Below are positions 10,979-22,683 of a DNA stretch of 64,000 nt, piece by piece. A program made the translations under genes and the position numbers. The notes under the pieces are model-generated. The model was not told the origin of the DNA. It searched no databases and saw only the letters and a list, made by a program, of their open reading frames with translations. Position 1 is the first letter of the stretch. Each line of letters opens with the position of its first letter. Origin of the DNA: Rhizomys pruinosus (lineage: Eukaryota; Chordata; Mammalia; Rodentia; Spalacidae); the NCBI GenBank assembly GCA_009823505.1, contig VZQC01009964.1, forward strand, positions 16,001 through 80,000, read 5' to 3'.

Positions 10979-11067
10979 GCTGTGCTAGGGATGACAGCCA
11001 GGGCCTCATGCATGCTCGGCAAACACTCTCCCCCAAACACTCTTCCACGGAGCTGCACCCTAAGCCT
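10979..11067 (-). mobile_element. ID SINE, diverged
   Basis: Reverse complement of an ID element: GCTAGGGATGACAGCCAGGG, CATGCATGCTCGGCAAACAC, CCACGGAGCTGCACCCTAAG. The split-promoter (A and B box) region is recognisable. Confidence 0.7.
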
Positions 11068-11099
11068 TTTCATTTGCTTTAACTCAGCTCTAACAGGAA

Positions 11100-11270
11100 G
11101 TCCCAAAGTGGAAGCCAGGAGGCCTGGGCTCAAGGCTCAGCTCTTTCACAAACTATGTGACCACATAACATTTTTGGACTTCAATTTTCCCCTCTGTCAA
11201 ATGGGAACTACCCATGCATTCAAGAGCTGTGAGCATCAAATTTGATCAAGTCTGTGAAGGGCCCTTAAAA
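11100..11270 (+). mobile_element. MIR SINE
   Basis: The order GGCTCAGCTCTTTCACAAAC, TATGTGACCACATAAC, TCAATTTTCCCCTCTGTCAA, ATGGGAACTA follows MIR in forward orientation. Confidence 0.65.
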
Positions 11271-12447
11271 ATGGCGAGGTGGTAGTTAAAGGTCAAGCAT
11301 CATCATGAACACCTGAGATTCCCTTTTAGTTGTCATGGTTTCACCCAGTCATTTCTCCAGCCAATCTTGCCTCTTACAAGGGACAACCGCACACTTTCCT
11401 GTGTAGTCTGAGTGACTGCTTTTTGACTTTTTGCTGTTGCTTTTCAGTGATCTGGCTCGGATTTCACCACCCAGAGATTTACTCTTCCTGTGAGCATGTT
11501 TACTTCTCACTATCATTGATTAAGCTGAGGACAATGATTTATGAGCTGCGTGGTTGCTTGAAGCATAGCTTTTAAAAGTGCCCACATGTACCTCTGCATT
11601 CTAAAGCCATACCTTGCATTTGTGCCTGTGTTTAATTTACAGTTTTAAATACAGACTGTGTGGGGGAGTTCAGGGAGTTTCGGTCCCGTTGGCAGCTGCT
11701 GTGGAGCGGTCAGGAACACTCAAGGCAAAGGGGCACTGGGGTGTTTGGTGTGAACGATGCTGCTGATTGGCTGGCAGGGGGACAGCTGGAGTCTGCTAAT
11801 CCAGATCGCTGGCTGTCCTGATATTTGCACAGCTAAGAAGGATGCATGGATTTCCGCCCCCTTGTGACAATGATATAGTTTTTTCCTTTCCTTTCCTTTC
11901 CTTTCTGGTCCTAGCCACAACCTACTGTCTTTTTCTTTCTCGAACCTCATGGCTAATGCTCTCATCTTCTTGAGCCTCACAGTTACTGGTCTGTCCTGTC
12001 TTCTAGCCACACCTTCTTGGCTGTAAAGGTCTGTGGCAGTGGGCTCGAGTAGACATGGGGTAGAATCTCCGAAGCTGGCTGTGGCTCTGGTGCGGTAGCT
12101 GAAGCAGAGTGACCAGAATGAGCACTGTGGGTGCATCTGGAAGTCAGGTGAAGGTAGGGGGGCTCTGAATCGGCCCCTTAGAGGGCTGCTGGGCGCTCTG
12201 CTAATTCTGACCCCACATGTGGTCTTCAGATTACCTCAGGGGAGACAGTGGGATCCTCAAGTTCTTTACCCTGTGACTTCCCTAGTACCAAGTCCTTCAA
12301 TTTAAGAGTCTAGCTGACCCCTTCCCCCACTGTTTGCTGGTAGCAAAAGTTTGGGTCTGCTTGAATCAGTGATTCATTGACTGAAACATGAAACATGGTC
12401 TGCTGGCCAGTGGAGCATGCAGAGGTGCATGAAAATATTTGGAATCA
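11271..12447. other. Mostly unique DNA with a short CCTTT repeat
   Basis: No gene was recognised. A (TTTCC)n tract occupies about 11878-11906. The stretch at 11510-11580 (TCATTGATTAAGCTGAGGAC and following) is AT-moderate and repeat-free, but nothing more can be said. Confidence 0.4.
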
Positions 12448-12460
12448 GGAAACCATTTTT

Positions 12461-12695
12461 TTTTAAATTTATTTCTGTATGTGTATGAATGTACTGTCTG
12501 CATGCAAGTTTGTGCACCCGTGTCGTGCAATGCCTCGGAGGTCAGAAGAGGGTGTCGGATTCCCCTGGAACTGGAGTTCTCCTGGAATTGGAGTTTTAGA
12601 CGGTTCTCGGCCGCCATGTGGGTGCTGGGGATCGAACCTGGGTCCTCTGCAAGAGCGGTCGGCGCTCCCAACCGCTAGGCCATCTCTCCAGCCCT
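12461..12695 (-). mobile_element. B2 SINE, young subfamily with internal duplication
   Basis: Flanked by the 13-bp direct repeat GGAAACCATTTTT at 12448-12460 and 12696-12708. It contains the doubled motif CTGGAACTGGAGTT / CTGGAATTGGAGTT that marks the young B2 group in this window. CpGs such as CGGTTCTCGGCCGCC are retained, which implies recent insertion. Confidence 0.97.
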
Positions 12696-12811
12696 GGAAA
12701 CCATTTTTACAGCGCTCTTTCTTGGGGAGGATACTTTTGTTTAAATTTTCCTTAGAAGCTTGGAAGTAAGAAGGGGATGAGTCATCCTGTCGGTTTATAG
12801 ACAATAGAAGT

Positions 12812-13165
12812 GAAACAGGGCAGGGGAAGCATCTCACTCAGTAAAGTGCTTGCCTTGTGGGTATTAAGACCCGAGTTTAATCTTCAGAACCCATGTGAAA
12901 ATCTAGGTGTGGTGGCACACTCTTCTCTCAGTGCTAAGGAGACAGGTCCCCAGGGCTCATTGACCAGACAGCAAAGCCTATTGATGAGCCACATGTCCCA
13001 GTGAGGGACCCTGTCAGACAGACAGAGAGATAGACAAACAAATAAAAAACAAAAACAATAGAAAGAGTTGGTAAGGCCTGAAGGAGGACACCTGAGGTGG
13101 TTCTGTGGCCTACACATGTGCACATATGTGTGCACACCTGAATACACGCATACATCTACACAAAC
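12812..13165 (+). mobile_element. B4-family SINE (tRNA-like head, B1-like tail part)
   Basis: The head GGGCAGGGGAAGCATCTCAC...AGTAAAGTGCTTGCC resembles a tRNA-derived SINE. It is followed by GTGTGGTGGCACAC and a B1-like end at GACCCTGTCAGACAG, then a TG/CA-rich tail. A diverged old copy. Confidence 0.65.
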
Positions 13166-13949
13166 ATGTACTCCTTTCTTCCACACAAGAAAAACCAAGG
13201 ATATCTCAGGGAGGTGATACCACTGACAAAGAGAAGCAGTCAACCTCCATATCACATCTGTGACTGAGGTCAGGGCTCTTGTCTTTACACTGCAGGACTT
13301 TGGGATTATTGAACTCTGGGCAGGGGTACAGAGGGTAAATAAGTCAGTGACTAGCCACTTTCATTCCAGCTACGCTCGAGTCAATCTATATAATTGGTTA
13401 CATCGGGGGCCAAGAGTTCTGCTTCATGTTCTATTAGGAATTCCTATTTTATCCTTTCTAAAGCAGTGCTGTAAAGAAGACCTCTTCTTTTTGCCAGATG
13501 AAATCTGGCAGCGATCTGCACAAATGAATCTGAAATCGAGTGGCTGTGCTGAAGGCAAGGGTGGAGGGCACCTTGCCTGCTCCACCTCCTCATGGCCCCA
13601 GATTGGCCCTGAGACACCTTTGAGAACTTAAAGAAATGAGGGGCTTGGTTCTCTTCCTCTTTTCCCCTTTTCCAGTTGTGTCACTTACATGACTTCTGTG
13701 TGGCTCCAGCATTCTTTATTGCTATTATGGCCAGAGCACAGAGGGCATAGTATGTGGTCCAAGGACATCCCCACTTTCAGGCAGCTAGCTGGTCAATGAG
13801 CCAAGCATCCAAACCTACTCTAGTCAGTCAGCATATTCCAAGGGTATCAAATTCTCCTGAGTCAGGCTCACAAAGCACCAAGCCATGGTGGAGGCTCTGC
13901 CTCAGCAGCACATGGCCTATGGGAACAAGATGCTTGCCATCGGCCAATT
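13166..13949. other. No recognised feature
   Basis: Unique-looking DNA. The frame at 13260-13631 has no recognisable domain. Confidence 0.4.
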
Positions 13950-13966
13950 AGAAATAACCCATTTTA

Positions 13967-14121
13967 GCCAGGCGTGGTGGCGCACGCCTTTAATCCTAGC
14001 ACTTGGGAGGCAGAGGCAGGTGGATCTTTGTGAGTTCAAGGCCAGCCTGGTCTACAGAGTGAGTTCCAGGACAGCTGGGACTACAGGGAGACCCTGTCTC
14101 GAAAAGACCAAAAAAAAAAAA
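13967..14121 (+). mobile_element. B1 SINE, young
   Basis: A near-consensus B1 from GCCAGGCGTGGTGGCGCACG to CCTGTCTCGAAAAGACC plus an A-tail. The 15-bp duplication AGAAATAACCCATTT lies at 13950-13964 and 14122-14136. Confidence 0.97.
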
Positions 14122-14136
14122 AGAAATAACCCATTT

Positions 14137-14995
14137 AATAAAGACTTGAGGACTGTGTTGCTAAATGATCCTGGCATAGTCTTTTCCAGCACTGTTAAAA
14201 CAGTTCCTGAAAGTCTTCACTGGATTTTGGATGGCCCTGCTGGCTGGGCTCCGTTCCCTATACTGCCTGGAGCTGTCTCACTTTGAGTGGAGGTGGTCTT
14301 CTGTGGGACTGGAAGGGAATCTCATGCTGTATTGATCTGTGAGCTGAGTATAGAGGCTCCTGGTCTCTCTTCAGAAGGGACTTCTTGACAAAGCAATAAT
14401 TGGATGTATAGCCTTTCCTGAAATTTCTACTTATAGAATCTTAGTGGTTTTTTCTTATGTTTTAAACATTAAAAATATTAATAGAGGGTAGCATCTCTTT
14501 ACTTGAGACAAGTGTTGGCAACACTTGAACACTCTTCACTCCTTCCTCAACTATGTATGTATCCCATTCCCTGGCAAAGAAGGTTGCAGGTCTTCAGTAT
14601 TAAGTTTGGGTCTCAGGAGACAGGCTGGCTGGGCCTGTTCAATAGGCTGCAGATCTGCTATGAAGTTCTGTCATGTTTCTCACTCCTGGAGTGCATGCTC
14701 GACCGTGTGGGAAAAGAAGGTGCTTAGTGAGAGGACGGGGCAGCCCCACGTGGATCCACTTAGGTCTTAGGTCCTGAGCCATGTGCTAGTTTGGTTTTGC
14801 CCCAGAAGTTCTGCATTTTGGGACTCCCAGTCACTTTTCCAGTCTTTATTTTGCTTTGAGTGCTCTCTACTGAGACCTCCGGTGGGGAGGGCTGAAACAT
14901 GTGACTTAGGCATGGAAAATGTACCACAAACCTGAACACTGCAAATAACCCTAATACATTTTAAAATGCCATAACTTAGGAGAAACTTTCCTTTT
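14137..14995. other. No recognised feature
   Basis: Unique-looking sequence with no supported gene or repeat. Confidence 0.4.
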
Positions 14996-14997
14996 AC

Positions 14998-15238
14998 TTA
15001 AAAACATTTATGTATATGTGCATGTGGGTGTGTGTATGTGTACATGTATATGTACATGTATGTTCACGTGTATATGTATGTAGATGCCCAAGGAAGCCAG
15101 AAGAGGGCACTGGATCCCCTGGAGCTGAAGTTTCAGGTGATTGATTGCGAGCCGCCAAATGTGGGTGCTTGGATTTTACCTCTGGTCTTATCTAAGAGCC
15201 ACAAACAGTCTTAACAGTTGAGTGATCTCTCCAGCCCC
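14998..15238 (-). mobile_element. B2 SINE, older, with expanded TG/TA-rich tail
   Basis: Reverse complement of B2: AGCCAGAAGAGGGCACTGGA, TGTGGGTGCTTGGATTTTAC, GATCTCTCCAGCCCCCC. The left tail has grown into a TGTATATG-type repeat. Confidence 0.85.
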
Positions 15239-17710
15239 CCACACCCTTAACTTTGTTAGATTTGGGGGGTTCAGGTCACCTTTACTTATTGTTAACTACT
15301 TTTGAATATTATGAGGAAGGACCAAACATAGCCAGTGTAGTAGATTTCAAACTATTTACCTGTCCCCCCAAAGTATCTGGCTCTGTATAGTTGCATTTTT
15401 CCTACCTAAAGTTCTTAGCCATCATGTAACACCCCTGTCTTTTGACTGACCAGCACATCTAGCTCATATGTCAGCCACCTCTCCGCTTCAGGCATGGCCT
15501 CAGTCTCAGATATCACCCTTTTCTTCCACTGTGTTGCAGTGGGCTCGCAGGCCACTGAGATTTGTTGAATGACAATCTTGCTCAAACTTATAAAAAGATA
15601 CATGGAGATGAGGAAGGATCTAATAACCCAGTCAACTGTAGCTAGCCAATCAGGTAAATAAACACTATTTTGTCCTCCACAGATGGTATTTTTCCTTTGA
15701 TGGATACAAGTCATTCTTGACAAATATTAGCATTTCTGACTCCAGTCGTACCATAAAGTAGCAACCTTGGCATCGACTTAAGCTGTGGGAAGAGAAACAG
15801 ACATGCCTATTGCTGGGTCAAAATTATTTTGTCAAAATTAATTCGTGAAAAAAAAGAAAAACAAAATTAATTCATGAAGTAAAATGCTTGATGGGAACTG
15901 ATCAAAGACATTTTCAACTCCCCCCCCAAGATCCTGAACTCTCTCTACCCCAAAAGGAAGCATCTGTCCAAGGATCTCCCCTGGTCCCTTTAATGATTAG
16001 GAGCATCTTTCTCCTGGTGAGAGGATGAGGTATCCATGTCGTCCTCTTTTCTATTCTTTTCCATTTCCCATGCTATCACTATTTTTCTCTCTCATGGGGT
16101 TCACAGAGAGACATCTCTCCTTCCTTTCCTATGGAGAGTAGGGAAATAAAAGGTGCTGTTTTCTCTCACCTTAGAAGAACCAACATCAGCAACATGAACC
16201 CACATCTGCCTTCCTCTGCTGCAGGGCTTCATGGCTATAATGTGTGATGGTACCATCAGCCTCTGCCTGTGGACCGGAGCTGAGAGATCCCTGGTCAAAT
16301 AGAATTCCTGACAAAGCAGATGGATAGGCGAGAGGAAGGTGAGTCAGAACTAATTAGTGCTATGGAAGCTGTCCCTCAGGTCATATATTTTGGTCTTAAA
16401 TGGAGGCAGGAACACATTGGTTGGGGTTACCTAATGGGTACTCTACTTTGTCTGCTGGACAAGTGATGTAGAGATAGGTTATGACGCATTTTGGGACTCA
16501 TCTGGATGAGATAACTTTGGGTAAATGGAAGGACTGTCTATTATTGCGCTGCAAACAGTGTATGCCTCACAGAAAATTTTAATTTGGTCAGCCCTCTAAG
16601 CTACTGGCTGCAGCCGGTCTGATGCAGTGCCTCTGAGGAGCATCTATCGATGGACTGCGGAGGAATTAACTTGGACATAATGGAATTTCGTTTTCACCAC
16701 TGCTCATAAAAACAGCCGCCTCAAGCAAATGAAAATGTGTGCAGCAGTTTGTGTATTTCTAGTAATGGCCATGATGGACAGAGGGTTCTTAGAGAAGGCA
16801 ACGATGTCCCTGCAGATCCAGGATGGCCGAAGAATGATTAACCAAGGCACAGTGACCAAGGTGCCAGTTCTAGAGAGATAAGGGGGAATGATGGTGCAGG
16901 CTGGGTGGGAGCGGGGGCAAGGTGCGTGAAAAGGTGTGCCCCCCTCAAGGGACAGATGCCAGTGAATATAACTGGTGCCAAGGAGTCACAGTCACTTCAG
17001 GGAAGAATGAGCAGGACCAGTGCCCTGAAGTGGGCAAAACCAGCCTCACTCAGACCATTCCCTCCCCGTGCAGCTTCCTGGAGACTCTGCCATTCTTCTT
17101 TGGACAGGGCTGCTGTTCTCTCAGTCTCCTCTCTCCTTTGCCCTATGTGTCCTTTCCCCTCAGTCCTACCCTCTGTTTCCTCAGTTCTCTACTGACAGGA
17201 TGGCTCTGTATGGCCGCTGTCAGCTTGGCCATTACCTCTCACCAGTTTCGGGTAGTAAAGCCCTCTTGGAGATCACCAGTCAGGACTGCGTACCCCCTAC
17301 CCTCACTGTTATTCAAGTAAAGCCCCTTGGGGATTTCTGTTGCCGGGCCTGGCCTAGAACCTGGGACTACAGCTGAATGCTGTAGCTGTTCTTTTAAAAT
17401 TTCAATTGGTACATCCATTGCATATTTGAGTTCACAGAAGAAATATGGGTTATTTGTAGATATATTTTACAAGGCCAGAACTCTGTGCTACGGTCAGAGG
17501 AACTCTGAGCCCCAGGGCATGGAGATTTGGTCCCTGTATCTACCAATGGGCAAGTAGCTTTGCTGGGATTCAGTGAAGGGTCAAGGTCCTCAGACAGCTT
17601 AGTTTCCCTGTGTGTGGGGAGGGGTCTGGGCGGAGCTTACTTCTGTTCTGTTCAGCATTGGCAGCTGAAGGGCCTGTATGGGAAGTGAGGAGTGAGTAGC
17701 CTGGGTGCTT
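15239..17710. other. Long repeat-poor stretch
   Basis: About 2.5 kb with no recognised SINE, LINE or LTR, unusual in this repeat-dense window. The frames at 15415-15723 (minus) and 16905-17376 (plus) show no domain I know. The part at 16540-16770 is discussed as a possible conserved non-coding element. Confidence 0.5.
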
Positions 17711-17712
17711 AT

Positions 17713-17810
17713 GAGCCTGGAGTCAGACTCAACAGAGTTAAGTCCCAATTCAAGCACGTAGTTGCTGCATGACAGGGTAAATGGCTTTTCTGTGAGGCAG
17801 ATTAGAGAGA
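17713..17810 (+). mobile_element. MIR SINE fragment
   Basis: CCTGGAGTCAGACTCAACAG, AAGTCCCAATTCAAGCACGT and TTGCTGCATGACAGGGTAAA follow the left-centre of MIR. Confidence 0.5.
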
Positions 17811-18060
17811 TGGCCTTATATTCCTTTCTGTTCTCCCATCAAGCAGTGGAATCCTGATTCTGGACTGGTCTGAGACTGCTCTGACCAATACAGTACGTCT
17901 GAAGTGGTGCCAGGCCAGTTTTGAACAGAGTGCTGTCATGGATTTTGGGATCTCCGAATGACTCTAAGAGCAGCAAGGTGAGGCCTGCTTACCTTTCACC
18001 AGTGCTGCTGGGGAGTGCCCTGAAGAGGAAAAGTGAGCTGGAGAAGTGGCATCCAAGGAA
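17811..18060. other. No recognised feature
   Basis: Short unique-looking stretch with nothing recognised. Confidence 0.35.
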
Positions 18061-18061
18061 T

Positions 18062-18165
18062 TACTCCATTGGGTTAGGGGATGTAAGTCAATGGTAAAGC
18101 CCTTGTGCAAAATTGATGAAGCCCAGTACCAACTCAAAAAATAATAAAAATAAAACAATCTTGGT
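18062..18165 (+). mobile_element. ID-like SINE, diverged
   Basis: GGTTAGGGGATGTAAGTCAA, GGTAAAGCCCTTGTGC and GAAGCCCAGTACC follow ID, with an A-rich AATAATAAAAATAAAAC tail. Confidence 0.5.
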
Positions 18166-18387
18166 GGTAATAGTGTACAATGCTTTTAGTGTATATTCTC
18201 CAGTATTAAAGGGGAAAGTGACTCAGAACATCTTTTTGGATACTTTAAATTTTAGTTTCTGAGGCTGTTCATGTGTTTGTTGAAACAGTCACTGTTTGTT
18301 AGAGGTCTAGGGTTCTTTGGTAATAAGCCTATATGACTGAAGTGAAGTTCAGAAGCCACTGATTAGGTATGGCCAATGCATTGATAG

Positions 18388-18508
18388 TGATATTCTCTCT
18401 CTCTCTCTCTCTCTGTGTCTTTTATGTAGCTCATGTTGCTATAGACTCATAATCATCTTCCTTTGGCTGCCCCAGTGCTGAGGTTACAAGCACAGTTACC
18501 ATGCTTGC
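18388..18508 (-). mobile_element. (TC)n followed by a B1/B4 fragment
   Basis: A TC tract (about 18391-18413) is followed by GTAGCTCATGTTGCTATAGA and GCCCCAGTGCTGAGGTTACA, which match part of a B1-like element in reverse complement. Confidence 0.5.
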
Positions 18509-18672
18509 TTCTATTTGCTTTGTAGTTTGAAGTTGTCCCAGTTCATCCTTCTATGTAAATGTCCTGTAATATACTGATAGTGCTTATAAAAAATGGCCAG
18601 TTTATCCCAAAGCAAAATAAATCAAGTAAGATAGGACCAGAATGTGCTTCTGTAAAGAAATAATTGCACATA

Positions 18673-18965
18673 GACTGGGGAGATAACTCAGTCTGTAGGG
18701 TGTTTGCTGCACAAGTATGAAGACCCCAGTTGAGTTCAGATCCTCAGGACTCAATTAAAAAGCTGGGTGTGGCAGCGTGCACCTCTAATCCCACTGCTGG
18801 GTGGTAGAGACAGGTGGATCCCTTGGGTTCACTGCTACCTCCAGCCTAGCTGAATCAGTGAGCTCCAGGTTCAGTGGAAGATTCTGTCTCCGAAAAGAAG
18901 GAGAAGGTGATTGAAGAAGACCTTTCATGCTGACCTCTGACCTCCATATGCATGCTCACACATGT
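18673..18965 (+). mobile_element. B4-family SINE
   Basis: The head GACTGGGGAGATAACTCAGT is followed by GTTTGCTGCACAAGTATGA, then AAAGCTGGGTGTGGCAGCGT and GAGCTCCAGGTTCAGTGGAA. This is the tRNA-like plus B1-like arrangement of B4-type elements. Confidence 0.75.
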
Positions 18966-18967
18966 GT

Positions 18968-19099
18968 GTATGTATACCTACACGGGTACACGTGCACTCA
19001 CAGGAGCATGTACACACACACTGGCTGTCTGTTGTATGTGTACCTACACAGGCACACATGCACTCACAGGAGCATGTACACACACACTGACTATCTATA
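18968..19099. repeat. 66-bp tandem duplication, two copies
   Basis: GTATGTATACCTACAC at 18968 and GTATGTGTACCTACAC at 19034 begin two 66-bp units that both contain GCACTCACAGGAGCATGTAC and an ACACACAC stretch. They lie in the tail of the preceding SINE. Confidence 0.93.
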
Positions 19100-19139
19100 A
19101 CACAGAGCATTTTCAGTGCTGTGCTATCTATACTTATTA

Positions 19140-20121
19140 GGAAGAAGCACAAAAGCTTATTTTTCAAAACTCACTGCAGGAGTGTCACAGTTCCCAGCCC
19201 ATATGCCTGCCTTAATGAGAAGATTAAAGATCTATTAATGCCATTTGTTTTGCTCCTAACCAGTAGGTGACAGCAAAGCTAAATCTTCCCTCTCCGTTGA
19301 TATGGTGGCTTTAAAGGCCCAAGGACCAAATGGTTCTGGTGACCTTGCCTTTTATGTTCAATTAAAGAGATATGATCTATATTGTTTCTGAAGTGTTGAG
19401 ATGCACGGACAAAGGGTGGGGCATTTCCTCACCTGTGCCAATGGGAAAAACAGATGAAACACGCTGAGAACCCAAATTTCCTTTTGGCTCTCATTTTTCA
19501 CCCGACCACTGAGATGCTCATATTTGGTGGCAAGGCTTGCTCAGGGGGGCGGCAGCACCAGGACTAGTGATGCATGGGCATATCAGTTACCTGCATGGCA
19601 CCGTAGTGGGTGTTAGAGGGGGCTGTAAAAAGCTGGAAGATGTTCCTGTTTTCAAAGATAGAAAAGCCTTGTGTGCAGTGAAAGATCAGAACTCAAAAGT
19701 GGACTATGAAGGAAGTTTCAGGGGAGGCCTGAATTGCTGTACATCTCCCTCAGATTTAGGGGCTGGAGACCTTATTGATGCAATGCTAGCAGGGAAATGA
19801 GTTATTACCCTGGGCAAGCAGCCCATCGTCCCAATAAGGAGTGCTTCTGGTAAATTATATTGGTGACCATGAAGTTCTGGGGTCATGGTGAGGACTCTGT
19901 GCTGTGCTCCTACTCTATCATGATTGGGCCCTTGGAAACACTCCTCGATGTGTTTTCTAACAAGTTGAAGCGATGAGGTCCATAGAGAAGGTGGACAATT
20001 CCCATGGGTGCCATACTTCATAAGGAGAGGAGAAACTGTCCAGTGACCACAAGGAAGAATCACAACACAGTAACTGGCCCACTAAAGCTCTTTTCTAGTA
20101 GGCCATCGAATATCAGGCTTC
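19140..20121. other. Repeat-free stretch, possible conserved element
   Basis: No repeat or gene was recognised. The frame at 19537-19800 has no known domain. 19160-19400 is discussed as a possible conserved non-coding element. Confidence 0.45.
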
Positions 20122-20126
20122 AGTCC

Positions 20127-20601
20127 TATATTAGTCAGGGTTCTCTAAAGACACAGAAGCAACAGGACGAATATATAGAATATATATACAATTTATTGAT
20201 TTGCTCACGTGACAGAGTTCAAGGAGTCCAACAGTAGCCGCGCTGCACTGGAGAGGGTGAGAATCCAGGGAACTTCTCAGTCCACAAGGCTGGATGTCTC
20301 AGTAGTCCCAATCTGGTGCTGAAGGCCCGATGGATTCCAGGAGATCTGCGGGTCTCAGTACACTCTGGGATCCGAAGGCTTGATCACAGCAGCAAGACAA
20401 ACTCACCAGTGAGAGAGAGGCAAGCCACAGGAAAAAAGGGACCAGCTCCCTCTGCCATGGCCTTTAATACTGCCTGCCAGCAGAAGGTAACACCCACATT
20501 TGGGGTGGGCCATCCGGGTTGAGGTAGTCCAATCCAAAGATCTTTTTTCTCTTATTTATTCCTTAGTCCAGTCAAGTTGACACCCAGGATTAACCATCAC
20601 A
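20127..20601 (-). mobile_element. ERVL-type solo LTR, complete
   Basis: On the minus strand it runs TGTGATGGTTAATCCTGG to CCCTGACTAATATA, matching the MLT2/ERVL LTR plan (GTCAACTTGACTGGAC near the 5' end, GAGAACCCTGACTAAT at the 3' end). The 5-bp repeat AGTCC flanks it at 20122-20126 and 20602-20606, as expected for ERVL. Length 475 bp. No internal viral sequence adjoins it, so it is a solo LTR. Confidence 0.88.
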
Positions 20602-20606
20602 AGTCC

Positions 20607-21340
20607 CTTACAGTGAAATCCTGATTTTCCAGGATGCAAGCCATCCCAGAAAATATGCATATCAAATATGTTATAAAGATGGCTTGGAGGAGAGAGAGAA
20701 CTGTATTAGCATAGGAATGGGGGAGAATAAGGGAGGTCCCAAAGACTGGTTGCCTTTGAGTTGTCTTGAAGGAAGGGTGAAGTGTGAGAAGGAGAGAGAA
20801 GCTTCCCAGGAGGAGGAGGCCAAACAATGAAGATCAGTTATCATGGACTTTGGGGAGGGCACTGTGGGTGGAGCTCGGAGCAAGAGAGCCATGGAGACCA
20901 ACCCCACGTGTTAGATGTGATTCCATCCTGACCCTTCACTGTTTGGAGAAGCCACTGGGAGAAGAACACTTGTAAGAATGGCTGAGATGGATGCTTCCAG
21001 AACTTCCGGGGTCCTATCATCAGAAAGATGGAAGGCACCTGTAACAGGAAGGGCAGCCCCAGGAGCAAGTACAATCGCATTACTGTGTACTTGCTTTTAG
21101 GAGGATCACAGTAAGGTAAAGGGAGAAGCTTTGGGCATGGTGAATGCCGCATGGTTTTCAAATACAATCGATTTACTGGGCGAACTGCTCACAGAGGCTG
21201 GGAGATTGTGCCACCTCTGCTGGACCAGCTCTAGATATCTGACAACTCTGGTAGGCTGCCTTGTTATATCTCTCCCTTTATAGAACATTAGTCTCCAATT
21301 TTCCATCCTGTAATCTCTAAACACTGGTCCTACAATAATA
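20607..21340. other. No recognised feature
   Basis: Unique-looking DNA. Several short overlapping frames have no domain. Confidence 0.4.
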
Positions 21341-21356
21341 CAAAATGCCTATTTCT

Positions 21357-21605
21357 TTTTAAAAAAAATTTTTTTTATTTATTTCTGTATGTGTATCAAT
21401 GTACTGTCTGCATGCAGGTCTGTGCACCCGTGTCGTGCAATGCCGCGGAGGTCAGAAGAGGGTCTCGGATTCCCCTGGAGCTGGAGTTCTCCTGGAATTG
21501 GAGTTTCATACGGCTCTCGGCCGCCATGTGGGTGCTGGGGATCAAACCCGGGTCCTCTGTAAGAGCGGTCGGCACTCTTAACCGCTAGGCCATCTCTCCA
21601 GCCCC
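21357..21605 (-). mobile_element. B2 SINE, young subfamily
   Basis: The 16-bp direct repeat CAAAATGCCTATTTCT lies at 21341-21356 and 21606-21621. It has the internal duplication (CTGGAGCTGGAGTT / CTGGAATTGGAGTT) and intact CpGs. Confidence 0.97.
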
Positions 21606-21797
21606 CAAAATGCCTATTTCTATATTAGAGCTCTTCTCCAAATAGTTTAAGAAGCCTCTCCTTAAACACTTGTGCAGTGTGTCCCATTACCTATTCTACA
21701 TATCACAATTTTTGCTAAAGTCACCTTATCTTTTCATCTTTTCCTCTTGAGAATCCTGAGTTCCAGCCACCCTTCAATCTCATAAGGACTCTAAATA

Positions 21798-22028
21798 ATT
21801 GGAGAGATGGCTCAGTGGTTAAGAGCACCAAATGCTCTTGCAGAGGACTTGGGTTTGATTTCCAGCACACACATGGCAGCTAAGAACCGTCTTTGACTCC
21901 AGTTCTAACTCCAGTTCCAGGGGAATCAGACACCCTCTTCTGACCTCTGAAGTGTTGCACGACACACGTGTACACCAACCTACATGCAGACAGTACCTTC
22001 ATACACATAAAAAATAATAAATAAAAAA
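21798..22028 (+). mobile_element. B2 SINE
   Basis: Forward B2 from GGAGAGATGGCTCAGTGGTT to ACACATAAAAAATAATAAAT. It carries a variant of the internal duplication (GACTCCAGTTCTAACTCCAG). CpGs are partly decayed. Confidence 0.93.
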
Positions 22029-22029
22029 G

Positions 22030-22666
22030 AACTGATGCTGCTTGTTTTCCATTGTCCTTCATTCATCTGATACTGTCTCTTTATTCCATGTTAAATTAAT
22101 TTCATGATCATTTCTTTAAATGCACCTTCTACTCCTATACCCTTCTCACACTACATGGTTTACTAACAGCTTAACCCTGGCTAAATCTCTCCATCTATTC
22201 TGAACATATACCTTTACAGATGAATGCAAGGAGGAGAATCACACTCTGGATGCCTGGTTTGATTTTATACTCATGACTGTGAGCTTGAAATGAGAACTTA
22301 ATGTTTCCCAGGGTCATTATCGTGGTTCATTTCCCTTGTTCATTTGCTCTCTCACCTTCTTAGACCGCCCTTTTTACCTTTTCAGACTTCATGCTCCCCC
22401 ATCCCCACACTTACCTGCTGACCTTGATGGCTGCTTTGCTAAGAAAATGAAGCAGTCAGAAGAGAATGTGGCCACCCCCATATGGGATCCCCCCATCAGT
22501 ATGTCCACTCTTGCTTCCTCTTCAATTTTGGGTGGTCCCACTTAAAGCTCACCTCATCTTATCTCTTGCACACCAAGGACTTTCTTCTGTAATCCCACCT
22601 TTCCTCTTCAGGAGCATTCTCTTTCCCTCCTCTGTTGGATCCAAAAATGATGCTATTTCTCCCATT
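22030..22666. other. No recognised feature
   Basis: Unique-looking DNA. Short frames at 22336-22684 have no domain. Confidence 0.4.
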
Positions 22667-22683
22667 AAAAATTCTTCAAGGTG

